Shown here: in pieces, positions 29,893 to 39,833 of the stretch
How positions within the stretch are numbered: the first letter of the stretch is position 1
How the letters are laid out: every line of letters begins with the position of its first letter
Assembly: GCA_963724695.1 (NCBI GenBank)
Contig: CAVRVW010000001.1
Location: 124,001-188,000, forward strand
Direction: 5' to 3'
Source: CAVQFD01 sp963724695
GTDB lineage: Bacteria > Acidobacteriota > Vicinamibacteria > Vicinamibacterales > CAVVIG01
DNA length: 64,000 nt
Position numbers and translations under genes: made by a program
The notes under the pieces: generated by a model
What the model saw: only the letters and a program-made list of their open reading frames with translations
Databases searched by the model: none
What the model was told of the DNA's origin: nothing

Positions 29893-32166
29893 ATGAGCGA
29901 CCCCTCGAAGCCCAGGCGATCCTCGTCCGGCGAATCGCCGTCCCCCGGCACGGGTTCGGCAGGCCGGAGTGCGCCGCCGCTCACGTACCAGACCGATCAA
30001 GACGTCCACATCCTCGATCGCCTGGCGGTGCTCTATCGGTATCGCCGCGTGGCCGGCGTGGTCTTCGTCCTGACGACGATCGCGCTCATGATTCAGGGGT
30101 ATTCGAACGTCAGGCTGTTCCAGGCCCAGGCGCGCATCCTCATCGAAGACGAACGTTCGACGGCCATGCCGGGGATCTCCGAGAACGCGTACTACGAGGA
30201 TCCCGCTGCCGTACTACCAGACGCAGTACCGGATTCTGAAGGGCCGCGATCTGACTCGGCGCGTCGTCAAGCGGATCAAGCTCGACGAGGTCCCCGAGTT
30301 CAACGGGACGGCGACGCCGCCCTCGACGCCGTCGGTCGTCATTCGCAGCGTGCTGTCGCGCGTGGCAGGCCTGCTGCGCCCGGCTCGCCCCGCGATCGAG
30401 CCCGAGGCCCCGAAGGTGGACGAGACAGCGGACGAATCGGCCCTCGTCAGCGCCTTCCTCTCACGCGTCGAAGTCATCCCCGTGCCGGACAGCCGCCTGG
30501 TCGACGTCACGTTCACGTCGACCAGCCCGCAGCTCGCCGGCGGACGCCGTCAACGCCCTCGTCGACGAGTACGTGGCGCAGAACCTCGAGGTCAAGCTGC
30601 AGAGCACCCAGAACATGCTCGACTGGCTCGAGAAGGAAGTGCGGACTCAGCAGCAGAAGGTCGAGGACAGCGAACGTCAGCTCGCGAACTACCGCGACCG
30701 CGAGAACGCCATGTCGCTCGACGACAAGAACAACATCGTGGTCTCGCGGCTGAACGCCCTGAACGACGCCGTGCTCCGTGCGCGCACGACGCGGATCGAG
30801 AAGGAAGCCCAGTTCAACCAGGTTCGATCGATGACGCCCGGCGCGACCGCGGATTCGATTGCCGTCGTGTCCCAGAACCCGCAGATCCAGGCCGGCAAGG
30901 TGCAGCTGGCGGAGCTCCAGCGCCAGAAGGCCCAGCTGTCGGAGAAGTACGGCGAGAAGCACCCCGAGATCCTGCGTGTGAACGCGCAGCTGGCCGACGC
31001 CCAGCGGCAGCTCGACCTCGAAACGACCAAAGCGCTGCAGTCGGTCCAGAACGAATACGAGCGGGCACGGCTCGAGGAGCGCACGCTGTCGGCGGGGCTC
31101 GAGGACGCCAAGAGGGACGCACAGGACCTGGGCCGGAAGAGCGTCAGCTACAACGTCATGGAGCGCGAGGCGCGCAGCAACCGCACCGTCTACGAGTCGC
31201 TGCTGCAGCGCGCCAACGAGCTTCGCGTCTCGAGCAACAGCCGCGCGAACAACGTCCGCGTCATCGACCACGCCGAGGTGCCGAAGGGGCCGATCACGCC
31301 CACCGGCCGTCGTACGTGGCTGCTGGCCATCGCGGTCGGGCTCGCGGCGGCGGTCGGCGTGGCCTACGGCCTCGACTACATGAACGACACGATCAAGACG
31401 CCGGAGGACGTCACCAGGTACCTCAAGATGACGTTCCTCGGCCTCGTGCCGGCCGTCCCTGGCCACAAGCACCCGGTCCTCGCCTCGTCGCACTCCCCGC
31501 ACGATTTCGGCGAGGCGTTCCGGAGCTTGCGCACGTCGATCATCTCGCGCTATCCCGGAGAGGGCGCCAAGACGATGGTGGTGACGAGCGCGCAGCCGCT
31601 CGAGGGCAAGACCACGACCGCCTGCAACATCGCGATGGCGCTGGCGTACGGCGGCGCCCGCGTCCTGCTCATCGACGCCGACATGCGGCGCCCCGGCATG
31701 CACCGCCCGCTCCGGCTGAACAACGAGCGTGGCCTGTCGCAGATCCTGACCGGTCAGGCGCGCGTCCGCGACGTCATCCAGCGGACCGTGGACCCGAACC
31801 TCCTGGCCATTACGGCCGGCAAGACGCCGCCGAATCCGTCCGAGCTGCTTGCGTCGGAACGGATGAACACGCTGCTCACGAACCTGTCGCACGGCCCGTT
31901 CGACTGGATCGTCGTCGACACGCCGCCCGTGCTGGCGGTCACCGACGCGGTCATCCTCGCGCCCGCCGTCACCGGGGTCACCTTCGTGGTCGGCGCCGAG
32001 ATGACCACGCCGGCGGCTCGCCGAGCGCGCGCTCGAAACGCTCCTCGCGAGCCACCCGAAGATGGTCGGGGTCGTGCTCAACAAGGTCGACTTTGCGCGA
32101 AACCGGTACTACTATTCGCGCTACTACGGCCACCAGTACAAGAACTACTACGCCGAAGCGGTCTAG
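29893..32166 (+). CDS. Wzc-like polysaccharide co-polymerase/tyrosine kinase, frameshifted
   Basis: Three or four frames give one protein of about 755 residues. The Wzz chain-length part has a first helix (GVVFVLTTIALMIQGY), a long coiled coil (30573-31250) and a second helix (TWLLAIAVGLAAAVGVAYGLDY). The BY-kinase part follows, with Walker A AQPLEGKTTTA, Walker A' LLIDADMRRPG and Walker B DWIVVDTPP. The Tyr-rich tail (RNRYYYSRYYGHQYKNYY) is the autophosphorylation cluster. Breaks lie near 30200, 30545 and 32010; the stop is TAG at 32164. It controls polymer length by phosphorylation cycles with Wza/Wzy. Its partner exporter gene lies at the far end of the window on the other strand. Confidence 0.88.
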
Positions 32167-32167
32167 C

Positions 32168-33522
32168 CGCTCGGGATCGGCCCCGCTGCTCGCGGCACTC
32201 GCGGTCTGGACGCTGGTGGCGTTCGCGGGCGCCTACCGCTGGACCCTCGTGCCGCTCATCGCCGGCGCAGCGTGGCTGGCGGCGAGCATCGCTCCCCGGC
32301 CGTGGCGCGGCAACCATCGGGCGCTGCGACCTCACGCTCGCCGCATGCCTCGCGGCGATCGCGGCTTCAACTCGTGCCGCTGCCCGCCCTCCTCCGCGAG
32401 CGTCTCTCGCCCGCGGCAGACGCCGTGGAGAATCAGCTCTTCCTGCCGGGCGCCGACGCGACGTCGCGCCTCGCCCGCCCAATCTCGCTCGATCCGGAAA
32501 GCACGGCGTGGGCCCTCGCGGTGGGCCTGGTGCTGGTCGCGATCTACTGGTCTGCCCGGACCATCTTCGAAAGGGAGAGCGGGCTGCGCACCATCGGGCG
32601 CGTGCTCGCCTGGGCCGGTCTCGTCGTGTCCGCTGCCGCGTTTGTCGCGCATCGAACGGCGCCGCGGCTCATCTACGGGTTCTGGGCGCCGATCACGCGG
32701 TCGGACAACCCGACACCTTACGGGCCCTTCGTCAACAGGAATCACTTCGCCACGTGGCTGCTGCTCGCCATTCCGCTCGTCGGCGGCTATGCCATCTCGC
32801 GCCTCAGCTCGCGCGGGGCGGATCGGCCGTTCGATCCGGAGGCCGTGCTCGATGCCCGCATGGTGTGGCTGGTTGGCTCGGTCTGCCTCATGACGGCGGC
32901 GCTCCTCTCGTCGATGTCGCGCTCGGGCATCGTCGGGCTTGCCGCCGCGTTGGTGCTGCTCGTCGCGCTGGCGGGAGGGCGAATCAGCCTGGGCCGGCTC
33001 GGGTGGCTCGTGATGGCCATCGCCCTGCTGCTGTCCGCGGCGACGGCGTACGTCAACGTACCGGGGCTCCTCAGCCGCCTCGACGACGCCGTGCCGAGCG
33101 GTCTCGGAGGCCGCGCGACCATCTGGAGCGAGACCTGGCCGATGGCCATGGACTTCGCCCGCACGGGGCTCGGCGTTGGAGCGTTCGAGCGCGGCATGCT
33201 GGTGTACCAGCAGAGCCCGCGATCAATCTTCTTCAACCACGCGCACAACCAGTACCTGCAGGTGCTCGTCGAAGGCGGCCTCCTGCTGCTCATTCCCTCG
33301 CTCTTGGCGCTTTTTGTCGGGCTGCGGGAAGCGGTCCTCCGGCTCCGGCGCGACAAGACGCCGATGTTCTGGATGCGCGCGGGCGCGGTGAGCGGCCTTG
33401 CGGCCGTCTGCGTCCAGAGCGTGTGGGAAGTCGGCTTGCGGATGCCGGCCAACGCCGTGCTCTTCGCGATCGTCGCTGCTGTCGCCACGTACGAGGCGGC
33501 GCCCACTCTCCGCCGTGAGTAG
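32168..33522 (+). CDS. O-antigen ligase/Wzy-like membrane protein, frameshifted, start unclear
   Basis: The protein has about ten hydrophobic helices and a large periplasmic loop before the signature GPFVNRNHFATWLLLAIPLVGGYAIS and the region SRSGIVGLAAALVLL, FFNHAHNQYLQVLVEGG that mark the O-antigen ligase/polymerase (Wzy_C) family. The N-terminal 45 codons lie in another frame (APLLAALAVWTLVAFAGAYRW) with breaks near 32310 and 32360. No ATG or GTG opens that part, so the start is uncertain. It probably polymerises or ligates the repeat units made by the neighbouring GTs. A second member of the family is at 57753-59186. Confidence 0.7.
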
Positions 33523-34782
33523 ACGCTCCCTGCTCTCGATCTTCCTGCTGGCGCTCGCACCCCGCCTGGCGTATCTGCTGCTGTCACAGCCGCCCTACAC
33601 AGGCGAGTACTGGGACTTGTCCACGAGCCTCCTGAACAGCGGCGCGCTCGCGCCGCGTGGCGTGCCGATCACCCGGTTCGAGCCGCTCTATCCGCTCTTT
33701 CTCTGGATGGCCCGCGCGATCACGGGCGATCTCGCGTTCGCCGTGCAGGTGCTTCAGGTGGCCGTGGCCGCGACAGGCGCGGTCTGGATCTTCCTCCTGA
33801 CCGAGGAGCTCACGGCGCAGCGCCGCCTCGCGTGGACGGCCGCCATCACGTTCGCCGCCTATCCCCTTCTCATCCGTCACGCGTCCGCACCCAGCGAGTC
33901 CGCCCTGACGACGGCCCTCCTTCCTCTCTTTGCCTGGCTGTTCGTTCGAACGCGCAGCTGGAGGCCACGCCGCGCTTGCTGGCGTGGCGCTGGGTCTCGC
34001 CATCCTGAATCGGACGGTCGTGCTGCCCGTGCTGCCACTGGCTGGCGGGCTGCTCGTGTTCCGGAACGAGCGACGCCAGGCCGCCGCCCTTGTCGCCGCC
34101 TGCATCCTGGTGGTGGCCCCAATGCTCGCAAGGAACGCCGTCGTCGGGGGCGTGCTCCTTCCCAGCCGGCACGGCGTCACCCTGTTCATGGGCAACACGC
34201 CATACGCCGCTGCGATCATGCCCGAGCACAGCCCCGACCTGCTCCAGGCCCACGCATACCGCGTCGCAGTCGAGAAGGCGCCCCACCTCGATCCCCTGGC
34301 GCCGACGTTCGATGACGATGTCGATGCGATCCTCGCTGCCGTAGCGTACGAAGACATGCTCGCGCAGCCCCTTCGAACGCTCGTGTTGAAGCTCCGCTTC
34401 GTCGCCTACTTCTTCTCGCCGACGCTGGTCCCTTCGAGGCTCCTGCTGCCCGAGACGACGATCGCGTTCGATCCTGATGGCCGGGTCCAGTGTCGCCGGC
34501 GCACCCCTCAGGCCGCCCATCGAGCGGGTCGTACACGCGGTCTCGACCGTCGCCCTGGTCGCGGCCGCTGCATTCGGCGTCGCGCACCGGCGGCGCAGCC
34601 TGGCAAGGGACGCGATCCTGTGGTCCATCCTGCTGACCTTCGTCCTCGTGCATGCCGTCTACTTCCCGGCGACGCGGTATACGGCTCCCGTGTTGTTCGT
34701 GCTGATGTTCTACGCGGCAGTCGGTCTGGAGGCTGGCGTGGGCCAGGTGAGTCGGGCGGGATCGCGCAGACAGGGCAGCTAA
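33515..34782 (+). CDS. GT39/ArnT-like membrane glycosyltransferase, frameshifted
   Basis: The GTG start at 33515 overlaps the ligase stop by eight bases, so the pair is coupled. A protein of about 420 residues is spread over three frames with breaks near 33960 and 34487. The first loop after helix 1 carries the acidic motif GEYWD and is followed by many helices (RLAYLLL, LFLWMARAITGD, ILNRTVVLPVLPLAGG, LARNAVVGGVLLPSRHG, VLFVLMFYAAVGLEAG). This fits dolichyl/polyprenyl-phosphate-sugar-dependent GT39-type transferases. The acceptor is unknown. The gene ends six bases before the stop of the convergent HPr-kinase-like gene. Confidence 0.65.
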
Positions 34783-34788
34783 GAAAGA

Positions 34789-35742
34789 TCAGGGGCGCCG
34801 GAGATCGTCCAGGATGGCCGCGTGGACGGCGTCGAGGCGGTCAAGCCTCCGCGGATAGCGCAACCGCCGGACCTCCACCGAGCGCGACGCTTCGAAAATC
34901 CGCGCAAACTGCGCTTCGAGCCTCGTCCGGTCCAGCACGTCCAGCACGTAGGCATGCGAAAGCAGCGCCATGAGACCGTCGCGCGCCGGCATGCGTTCGA
35001 CCAGCACGCCATCCTCGTCGTGCTCGTCCAACAGGTGAACGCGGCGGAGCGTGACGGGGTGATCCGCGAAACGCCAGCGCCCGCCCGCGTCGACACGGCG
35101 CTTGTTGGTGTAGGCCGCGACTTGGGGCAGCGACTCGGTCTCGGGGCGCCCTGACCCGGCAATCGCCGCAACGACCTCCGGCCAGATCCGCACACCGGGA
35201 TAGGCGGGCGTTGCCAGAACGTGCGCGCTTCGAGCGCTCACGACGAGGGCGTCGTCTGCCACAAGCACACAGCCTGCGTTCGCCAGGCTGGCGGTCAACG
35301 TCGACTTTCCGGCGCCGGCCGGACCAATGAAGGCCACACCGCTCCCGACGCCTTCGATCGCCGCATCGACGACGACGGCGCCTGCGTGCAGGACGACATG
35401 CCCCATGTGGCTCAGCGACAGGGGAATGACCTGATCGATCAGCAGATGTCGCATGGTGTCGGACGGAGTCGATCCGTCGTCGCTGACCGTAATCCGCCGT
35501 CCTCCGTCGGAAACCACGAAGGTGCCGCCCTCCTGGAACCGGAGGCGATGGACGCCGTCCCGCCGGGAGACCCTCAGCCAGGGACCGTCGTCGATCGCGG
35601 TTGGAAGCGGCGACCAGCCCGCGTCGTCAACCGCGTCGGCAGTGAGATCGATCGTGAGATCGGGGAGATCGACGGCCGGGGCAGGCGACAGTTCCGGCAG
35701 GGGCAGCGCGCTGGCGATCGTGAGACCGTACGCGCGGTACAG
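34789..35742 (-). CDS. HPr-kinase-like protein of the lasso cluster
   Basis: The C-terminal half has the P-loop GPAGAGKSTL followed by an HPr-kinase/phosphorylase-type core. The N-terminal half (YRAYGLTIASALPLPEL... to FVVSDGGRRITVSDDG) is the small extra domain found in RiPP-associated HPr kinases. No ATG or GTG opens this part; the first usable codon is a CTG at 35742, a few bases after the methyltransferase stop at 35753, so an indel or a rare start is possible. In paeninodin-type lasso clusters the homologous kinase phosphorylates the peptide. Here the core ends in Leu instead of the terminal Ser used in paeninodin, so an internal Ser/Thr is the likely target if it acts on the peptide. 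Confidence 0.7.
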   Translation of the reverse strand: MYRAYGLTIASALPLPELSPAPAVDLPDLTIDLTADAVDDAGWSPLPTAIDDGPWLRVSRRDGVHRLRFQEGGTFVVSDGGRRITVSDDGSTPSDTMRHLLIDQVIPLSLSHMGHVVLHAGAVVVDAAIEGVGSGVAFIGPAGAGKSTLTASLANAGCVLVADDALVVSARSAHVLATPAYPGVRIWPEVVAAIAGSGRPETESLPQVAAYTNKRRVDAGGRWRFADHPVTLRRVHLLDEHDEDGVLVERMPARDGLMALLSHAYVLDVLDRTRLEAQFARIFEASRSVEVRRLRYPRRLDRLDAVHAAILDDLRRP

Positions 35743-35752
35743 GCGGGGAGGG

Positions 35753-36887
35753 TCAGCGCGCGTAACGGGTCACGACCTCGGCCACGAATGCGCCCGCCTC
35801 GGCGGCGTTCGCAAAGAGACCTGGATGCCGCTCGAACACCGCCTGTTCGATGTCGGCGAGCTGGCGCGTGCCGTCACAGAGCGTGAGGACCGACAGGCGC
35901 GCAGCGCCGCGCGCGGTGAGCGTCGGCGCGAAATCGGGCTTCATCCGGCGCAGATCCTCCCGGGCCATCAGCATCCCGTTCAAGGTGGAGTGTCGAAAGC
36001 GACCGAGCGTGGTCGCTCCGCGGTCGACCCGGACGTTCCAGGCCAGCAGGGTGCCCGCGGGAATGACGTGCATGCCAACGCGCACCGTGTCGCCGGGGAG
36101 GACCTCCAGGGGCCGGTCCACAGGGAAGAACACGTTCTGCCTGTTCAGTCTGCCGCGGCCCGGGCCGTTGGACAATGCGACGTTCGGCGAGAGCTGTGCG
36201 CGGAACCAGCCGCCGATGCCGTGCAAGGTGCCCGGGCGCTCGATCTGGAGCTCCGCGCTGAGCTTGAAGGCCGCGGGCGTGACCGTCGCCATCTCGAAGC
36301 GCCCGGCCTCGGCCGGCGTGCCGAGGAGTGCGCCCAGCTCGAACGTCGTGGGGTATCCGGTGTGAGCCGCCCACTGGCGGACCGATGAGAAGTCGAAGCC
36401 GGCCGGCCGCGCCGTTCCAGAACTCGACACGGGCCGCCTGCTCCGGCACCTCGACCGGCGCGAGATGCAGGGAGACGGCGGACGGCAGCATCACGCCGCC
36501 CGGCTTGAGAAATCGGTTCCTGGCGTCGGCGCCGAACTGAATCAACCCGGCTTCGACGCCGAAATGCCCGACTTGATCGCAGATGATCGCGTCGACGGGT
36601 TCGGGCAACTGCACCTCGGTCGACGAACCCAGGACGGGAATCAGCCGGTCAGCGACGCCATTGGCGGCGGCGATGGCACGTGCGACCTCCACCATTCCCG
36701 TGATCTCGACCGAGTAGACGCGCGCCGCTCCGGCCTCGCAGGCGAACAGACCCAGAATGCTCGTGCCGCTCGCCAGGTCGCACACCACGTCGCCGGGCCG
36801 GATCACTTCGGCGATGGCGCGCCGGAAGGCGTCGATCTTGACCTCATCCGACAGGTAGTGCCGGTGTTCGTCGAGGATCAAAGACAC
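35753..36887 (-). CDS. PRMT-like methyltransferase with C-terminal PqqD-like domain, frameshifted
   Basis: About 377 residues in two frames (break near 36410). The N-terminal region has a SAM-binding class I fold: DVVCDLASGTSILGLFA (motif I) and YSVE (acidic end of beta-2). This is followed by a beta-barrel-like segment rich in DFSSVRQW and RPAGFDF. The final ~65 residues (KPDFAPTLTAR..., LTLCDGTRQLADIEQAVFERHPGLF, AEAGAFVAEVV) resemble the winged-helix core of PqqD/RiPP recognition elements. That would let the enzyme bind the lasso leader itself. GTG start at 36887, 10 bases after the precursor stop. Since the core has no Arg, the methyl acceptor is probably another residue or the C-terminus. 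Confidence 0.7.
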
Positions 36888-36897
36888 GGTGAAGGGC

Positions 36898-37095
36898 TCA
36901 CAGACAGAACATCATGAAGAGGAATCCGCCCATCGATCCATCGCTGAACACTGTGAGGCTGCCCTGCGTGAGCTTGGCAACGGACCCATACTCGGTCAGC
37001 GTCGGACATCGATAGGGGCGACGGAGCCCTTCCGGGACGCGACCGGTGCCCCCGTTCGGTTGTCCCTCTCGCCTCGTGGCCGGTGGCTCGTTCAT
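36898..37095 (-). CDS. lasso-peptide precursor
   Basis: A 65-residue precursor with GGAGG seven bases before the ATG at 37095. The leader (residues 1-44) carries the lasso signature YxxPxL as YRCPTL (28-33), then G37 and T43 at the penultimate leader position (SVAKLTQ). The core begins at Gly45 and should form an isopeptide ring with Asp52: ring GSLTVFSD, 8 residues. The tail is GSMGG then hydrophobic residues with two adjacent Met, Phe and a Cys before the last Leu. This ring size and the T-x-G cleavage context match class II lasso peptides. The tail is unusually hydrophobic. The gene sits between cyclase and methyltransferase with gaps of 15 and 10 bases. Confidence 0.85.
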   Translation of the reverse strand: MNEPPATRREGQPNGGTGRVPEGLRRPYRCPTLTEYGSVAKLTQGSLTVFSDGSMGGFLFMMFCL

Positions 37096-37110
37096 CTCGC
37101 CTCCATGCGT

Positions 37111-39069
37111 TCAACGCGTTCTGAGGACGGCTCGCGGTGACCAGCATCCGCCGGCTTGCCGCTCTTGCGCTCGTCCGTGTCCGATCCCTTCGACGAAGAC
37201 CGCCCGGTACCACAACTCCACACCGGCGATCATCCACAACCGGAACATGGGAATGCAATAGTCCGGGTCAGCCGCTGCCAGCAGACGGTTCGCACGACGA
37301 TACATCTCGATCACGCACGACTGGTCCACCCACCCCAGGCGCGCGATCGTCAGATCCTCGAAGAATTCCCTGCCGCCGATCGCCTCGATGGCCCTCGGCA
37401 CCACCGGCGAAAAATCCGCCTTGTCCACGCGATCGCGCACGCACGGCGGCAGGCGGTCTCCCATGGCGCCGCGCAGGACGTACTTGGTCGTCTGGCCGAG
37501 CCGTCGCTGCGTGTCTGGAAGAGCGAGGACGAACTCGACCACGCGTCGATCGAAGAACGGGTGCCGCTCGTCGATGCCGAACTCGGCGGCCGCCCGCTCG
37601 GCCGTCTCGAGGAGCCTGGAGGCCCATCCCGAGCGAAACGTGCTCAAGATGTCGCGCCGGCTGAAGTCGCCGCCACCGCTCTCGGGCACCGGCGGCCGCA
37701 CGCGGTCGGCAAGCGAGACGCGCCTGGCGAAGGCCTCAGGAATCCACCCGGGAGGGGCAGGCACCCATCCCAGGCGGCGCGCAAGCGGGCGCACAGCCGT
37801 CCGCCACGGCTGCGGAATCAGCGGGCGAAGTCCGAACGCGAAGAGGTACGAGGCGGACCAGTCGCCGCCCGCGGTCCGTCGGTCGACCTTGATCTGCTCG
37901 AGGAGCGCCCCGAAATCCCACGAACGCAGCAGATCGGCGTAACGATAGACGCTGCCGGTCAGGCCGTAGTCTCCGCCAACGCCTGTCAGCATGACGCGCA
38001 TGCCGCGGTCACGCATCGCGAACGACAGAGTCTCGCCCTCGTGATCGGCCGGAAGGTCCAGCACGTCGCGTCGCGCGCGAACACGCCCATGGCACCGGGC
38101 GCGGTCGATCGGTCCAGCCGTGACCTTGTGCCCCCTGAGCCCCCATTTCGCGACAACGGCATCGATGTACGAGGACTCGTCGGCCGACGGCGTGTGCGGA
38201 TAGACGAGAGAGAAGGTCTGGGGCCTGGCGCCGAGCGCTGCCGCCGTGCCGACGACCGACGACGAGTCGAGGCCGCCGCTCAGATACGCGCCGACCGTCG
38301 ACCTGGCGCGCAGCCGCTGCGAGACGGCCCCGTCGAAGATGGATCGGAAGTGCTCGGCGTACTCCTGGTCGGTCGCGTGGTCGATCCCGGTCGAGAGCTC
38401 CAGGCGCCAGTAGGGTTGAATGTCGATGCGGTGTGCCGTCACCGTCATCGCGTGTGCCGGCGGCAGCCGCATGATGCCGCGGTAAAGCGTCTCCGACTGG
38501 CTCGAGATGGCGTGCGCGAGGTACTCCGCCACCATCCCCTCGTTCGGTTCGGGCGCCACACCAGCAGCCAGGACCTGACCGATCTCCGAGCCCCACAGAA
38601 ACCGGCTCGCATCGGCGTAGTAGTAGAACGGCTTGATCCCGATCCGGTCGCGCGCGCAGAACATCCGGCGGGACTGGCGATCCCAGATGGCGAAGACGAA
38701 GTCGCCCTCGAGGCGGGCCGGACAGGCGGTGCCCCACTCACGGTAGGCCGCCAGTGCGAGCGAGGCGTCAGAGCATGACGTCGCCGGCGTGCCGCCCAGG
38801 TCCGAAAGGAGCGCGGCACGGTTGTCGAGCCGTCCGTCGAACGTGATGGCGAGTCCGTGACGGTGGTCGACGAGCGGCTGCTCACCCAGAGGATCCTCCG
38901 TGAGGGCGCGGAGCTGCTGATGGGCGAGCGCCACGCACCCCTCGGTCCACAGCCGCGTTCCGTCAGGGCCGCGGTGGGGAGCGGCCGCCACCATCGCGCT
39001 CAACAGGCGCTGCCCGTCGCGATCCAACGGCTCGCCGGTTCGGTAGAACAGTCCCGGGATCCCGCTCAC
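37111..39069 (-). CDS. lasso cyclase, asparagine-synthetase-like (C protein)
   Basis: The 652-residue protein is asparagine-synthetase B-like. It activates the Asp side chain of the core as an adenylate for ring closure. The GTG start at 39069 overlaps the B2 stop (GTGA), so translation is coupled. The N-terminal glutaminase-like domain (GPDGTRLWTEGCVALAHQQLRALTEDPLGEQPL) lacks the Cys that true asparagine synthetases need at position 2; the residue is Ser. The synthetase domain has the ATP loop AYLSGGLDSSSVVG near residue 255, followed by a C-terminal end adjacent to the precursor. Loss of the Cys and the cluster context argue against ordinary asparagine synthesis. Confidence 0.85.
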   Translation of the reverse strand: MSGIPGLFYRTGEPLDRDGQRLLSAMVAAAPHRGPDGTRLWTEGCVALAHQQLRALTEDPLGEQPLVDHRHGLAITFDGRLDNRAALLSDLGGTPATSCSDASLALAAYREWGTACPARLEGDFVFAIWDRQSRRMFCARDRIGIKPFYYYADASRFLWGSEIGQVLAAGVAPEPNEGMVAEYLAHAISSQSETLYRGIMRLPPAHAMTVTAHRIDIQPYWRLELSTGIDHATDQEYAEHFRSIFDGAVSQRLRARSTVGAYLSGGLDSSSVVGTAAALGARPQTFSLVYPHTPSADESSYIDAVVAKWGLRGHKVTAGPIDRARCHGRVRARRDVLDLPADHEGETLSFAMRDRGMRVMLTGVGGDYGLTGSVYRYADLLRSWDFGALLEQIKVDRRTAGGDWSASYLFAFGLRPLIPQPWRTAVRPLARRLGWVPAPPGWIPEAFARRVSLADRVRPPVPESGGGDFSRRDILSTFRSGWASRLLETAERAAAEFGIDERHPFFDRRVVEFVLALPDTQRRLGQTTKYVLRGAMGDRLPPCVRDRVDKADFSPVVPRAIEAIGGREFFEDLTIARLGWVDQSCVIEMYRRANRLLAAADPDYCIPMFRLWMIAGVELWYRAVFVEGIGHGRAQERQAGGCWSPRAVLRTR

Positions 39070-39557
39070 GCGAGCACCTTGTCCGGAACGGGGTCGCCGG
39101 TGAGCCGGTAAAGCGCCACGTAGGGAGCGTCCGCAGCGCCGAGCAGCATGCGGCCTTCGTGCTCGACCCAGGCATGAGCCGCAAACTCGCGCTGAAGGCG
39201 GGGCCGCCGCGCGCCCTCGTGCCCGCCGGCCGCCGCGCCCACCACCACTTCCGTTCGCACACCGCGACGGCGCAACACCGCCTGCAGCACGATCGCCTGC
39301 ACCAGGCACCGGCCCCCCAGCCGGGACGCGCTCCACCCTGCCAGCAGGGAGAGGCGGTCCAGCCGAAGCGGCGGCAGACCGGATCGGACCGACAGGCGCT
39401 CACGGCGGCTGCGGCTGACCGCGTGCACGAAGTCGACCGCCCGCGGCAGAGGCAGGCCGGCCACTGCGATAGCCGCAACCGGCGTCAAGGCCGCAGCTTC
39501 CAGCAGCACGAGCCACTCCTGGCGCGTCAGCGTGCGCGTTCTAGCGAGCAGCGTCAT
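39066..39557 (-). CDS. lasso leader peptidase, transglutaminase-like (B2)
   Basis: A 163-residue protein with the cysteine-protease fold of lasso B2 proteins: Cys84 in GGRCLVQAIVLQAVLRRRG and His128 in FAAHAWVEHEG. B2 removes the leader after the penultimate Thr and exposes the core amino group for cyclisation. It overlaps the B1 gene by 17 bases upstream and the cyclase by four bases downstream. The N-terminal ~45 residues contain one possible helix (AVAGLPLPRAV). All active-site residues expected for the family are seen. Confidence 0.85.
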   Translation of the reverse strand: MTLLARTRTLTRQEWLVLLEAAALTPVAAIAVAGLPLPRAVDFVHAVSRSRRERLSVRSGLPPLRLDRLSLLAGWSASRLGGRCLVQAIVLQAVLRRRGVRTEVVVGAAAGGHEGARRPRLQREFAAHAWVEHEGRMLLGAADAPYVALYRLTGDPVPDKVLA

Positions 39558-39822
39558 CCGTGCGGACCAGCAGCCCCTTCTCCACCAGCGCCGACACCAG
39601 GCGGCTGACGTCGGATCGAAGGACCTCGGCCGCCACCTCGTACTCGGATTCGAGCGTGGCCAGGGCGGCCTCGACGCGATCGTCCTGTTCGATGAGCTGC
39701 CAGAACCGCGTCCCCACCTCGTCGAGGCCGAAGTAGGTCCCCGAGTCCAGGTTGAGGATCACCGCTTCGCCATCGAGCTCGCGGAAGACGACGTCCTCGC
39801 TGACGCGCAGCCGATCGGTCAT
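39541..39822 (-). CDS. PqqD-like RiPP recognition element (B1)
   Basis: A 93-residue single-domain PqqD protein (VSEDVVFRELDGEAVILNLDSGTYFGLDEVGTRFWQLI...) with the three-strand/three-helix layout typical of discrete lasso B1 proteins. It binds the leader YxxPxL segment and brings it to B2. The gene starts 11 bases after the nucleotidyltransferase stop and overlaps B2, so a B1-B2 complex is expected. Confidence 0.88.
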   Translation of the reverse strand: MTDRLRVSEDVVFRELDGEAVILNLDSGTYFGLDEVGTRFWQLIEQDDRVEAALATLESEYEVAAEVLRSDVSRLVSALVEKGLLVRTDDAAR

Positions 39823-39833
39823 CGTTCAGTGTC

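Noticed and set aside
30350..32893. Separate 847-residue + strand protein overlapping the Wzc-like gene
   Set aside because: Only its first part matches the chain-length domain; the remainder is the wrong frame of the kinase and ligase genes.
37111..39069. Ordinary asparagine synthetase B
   Set aside because: No Cys at position 2, coupling to B2, and a lasso-type precursor next to it.
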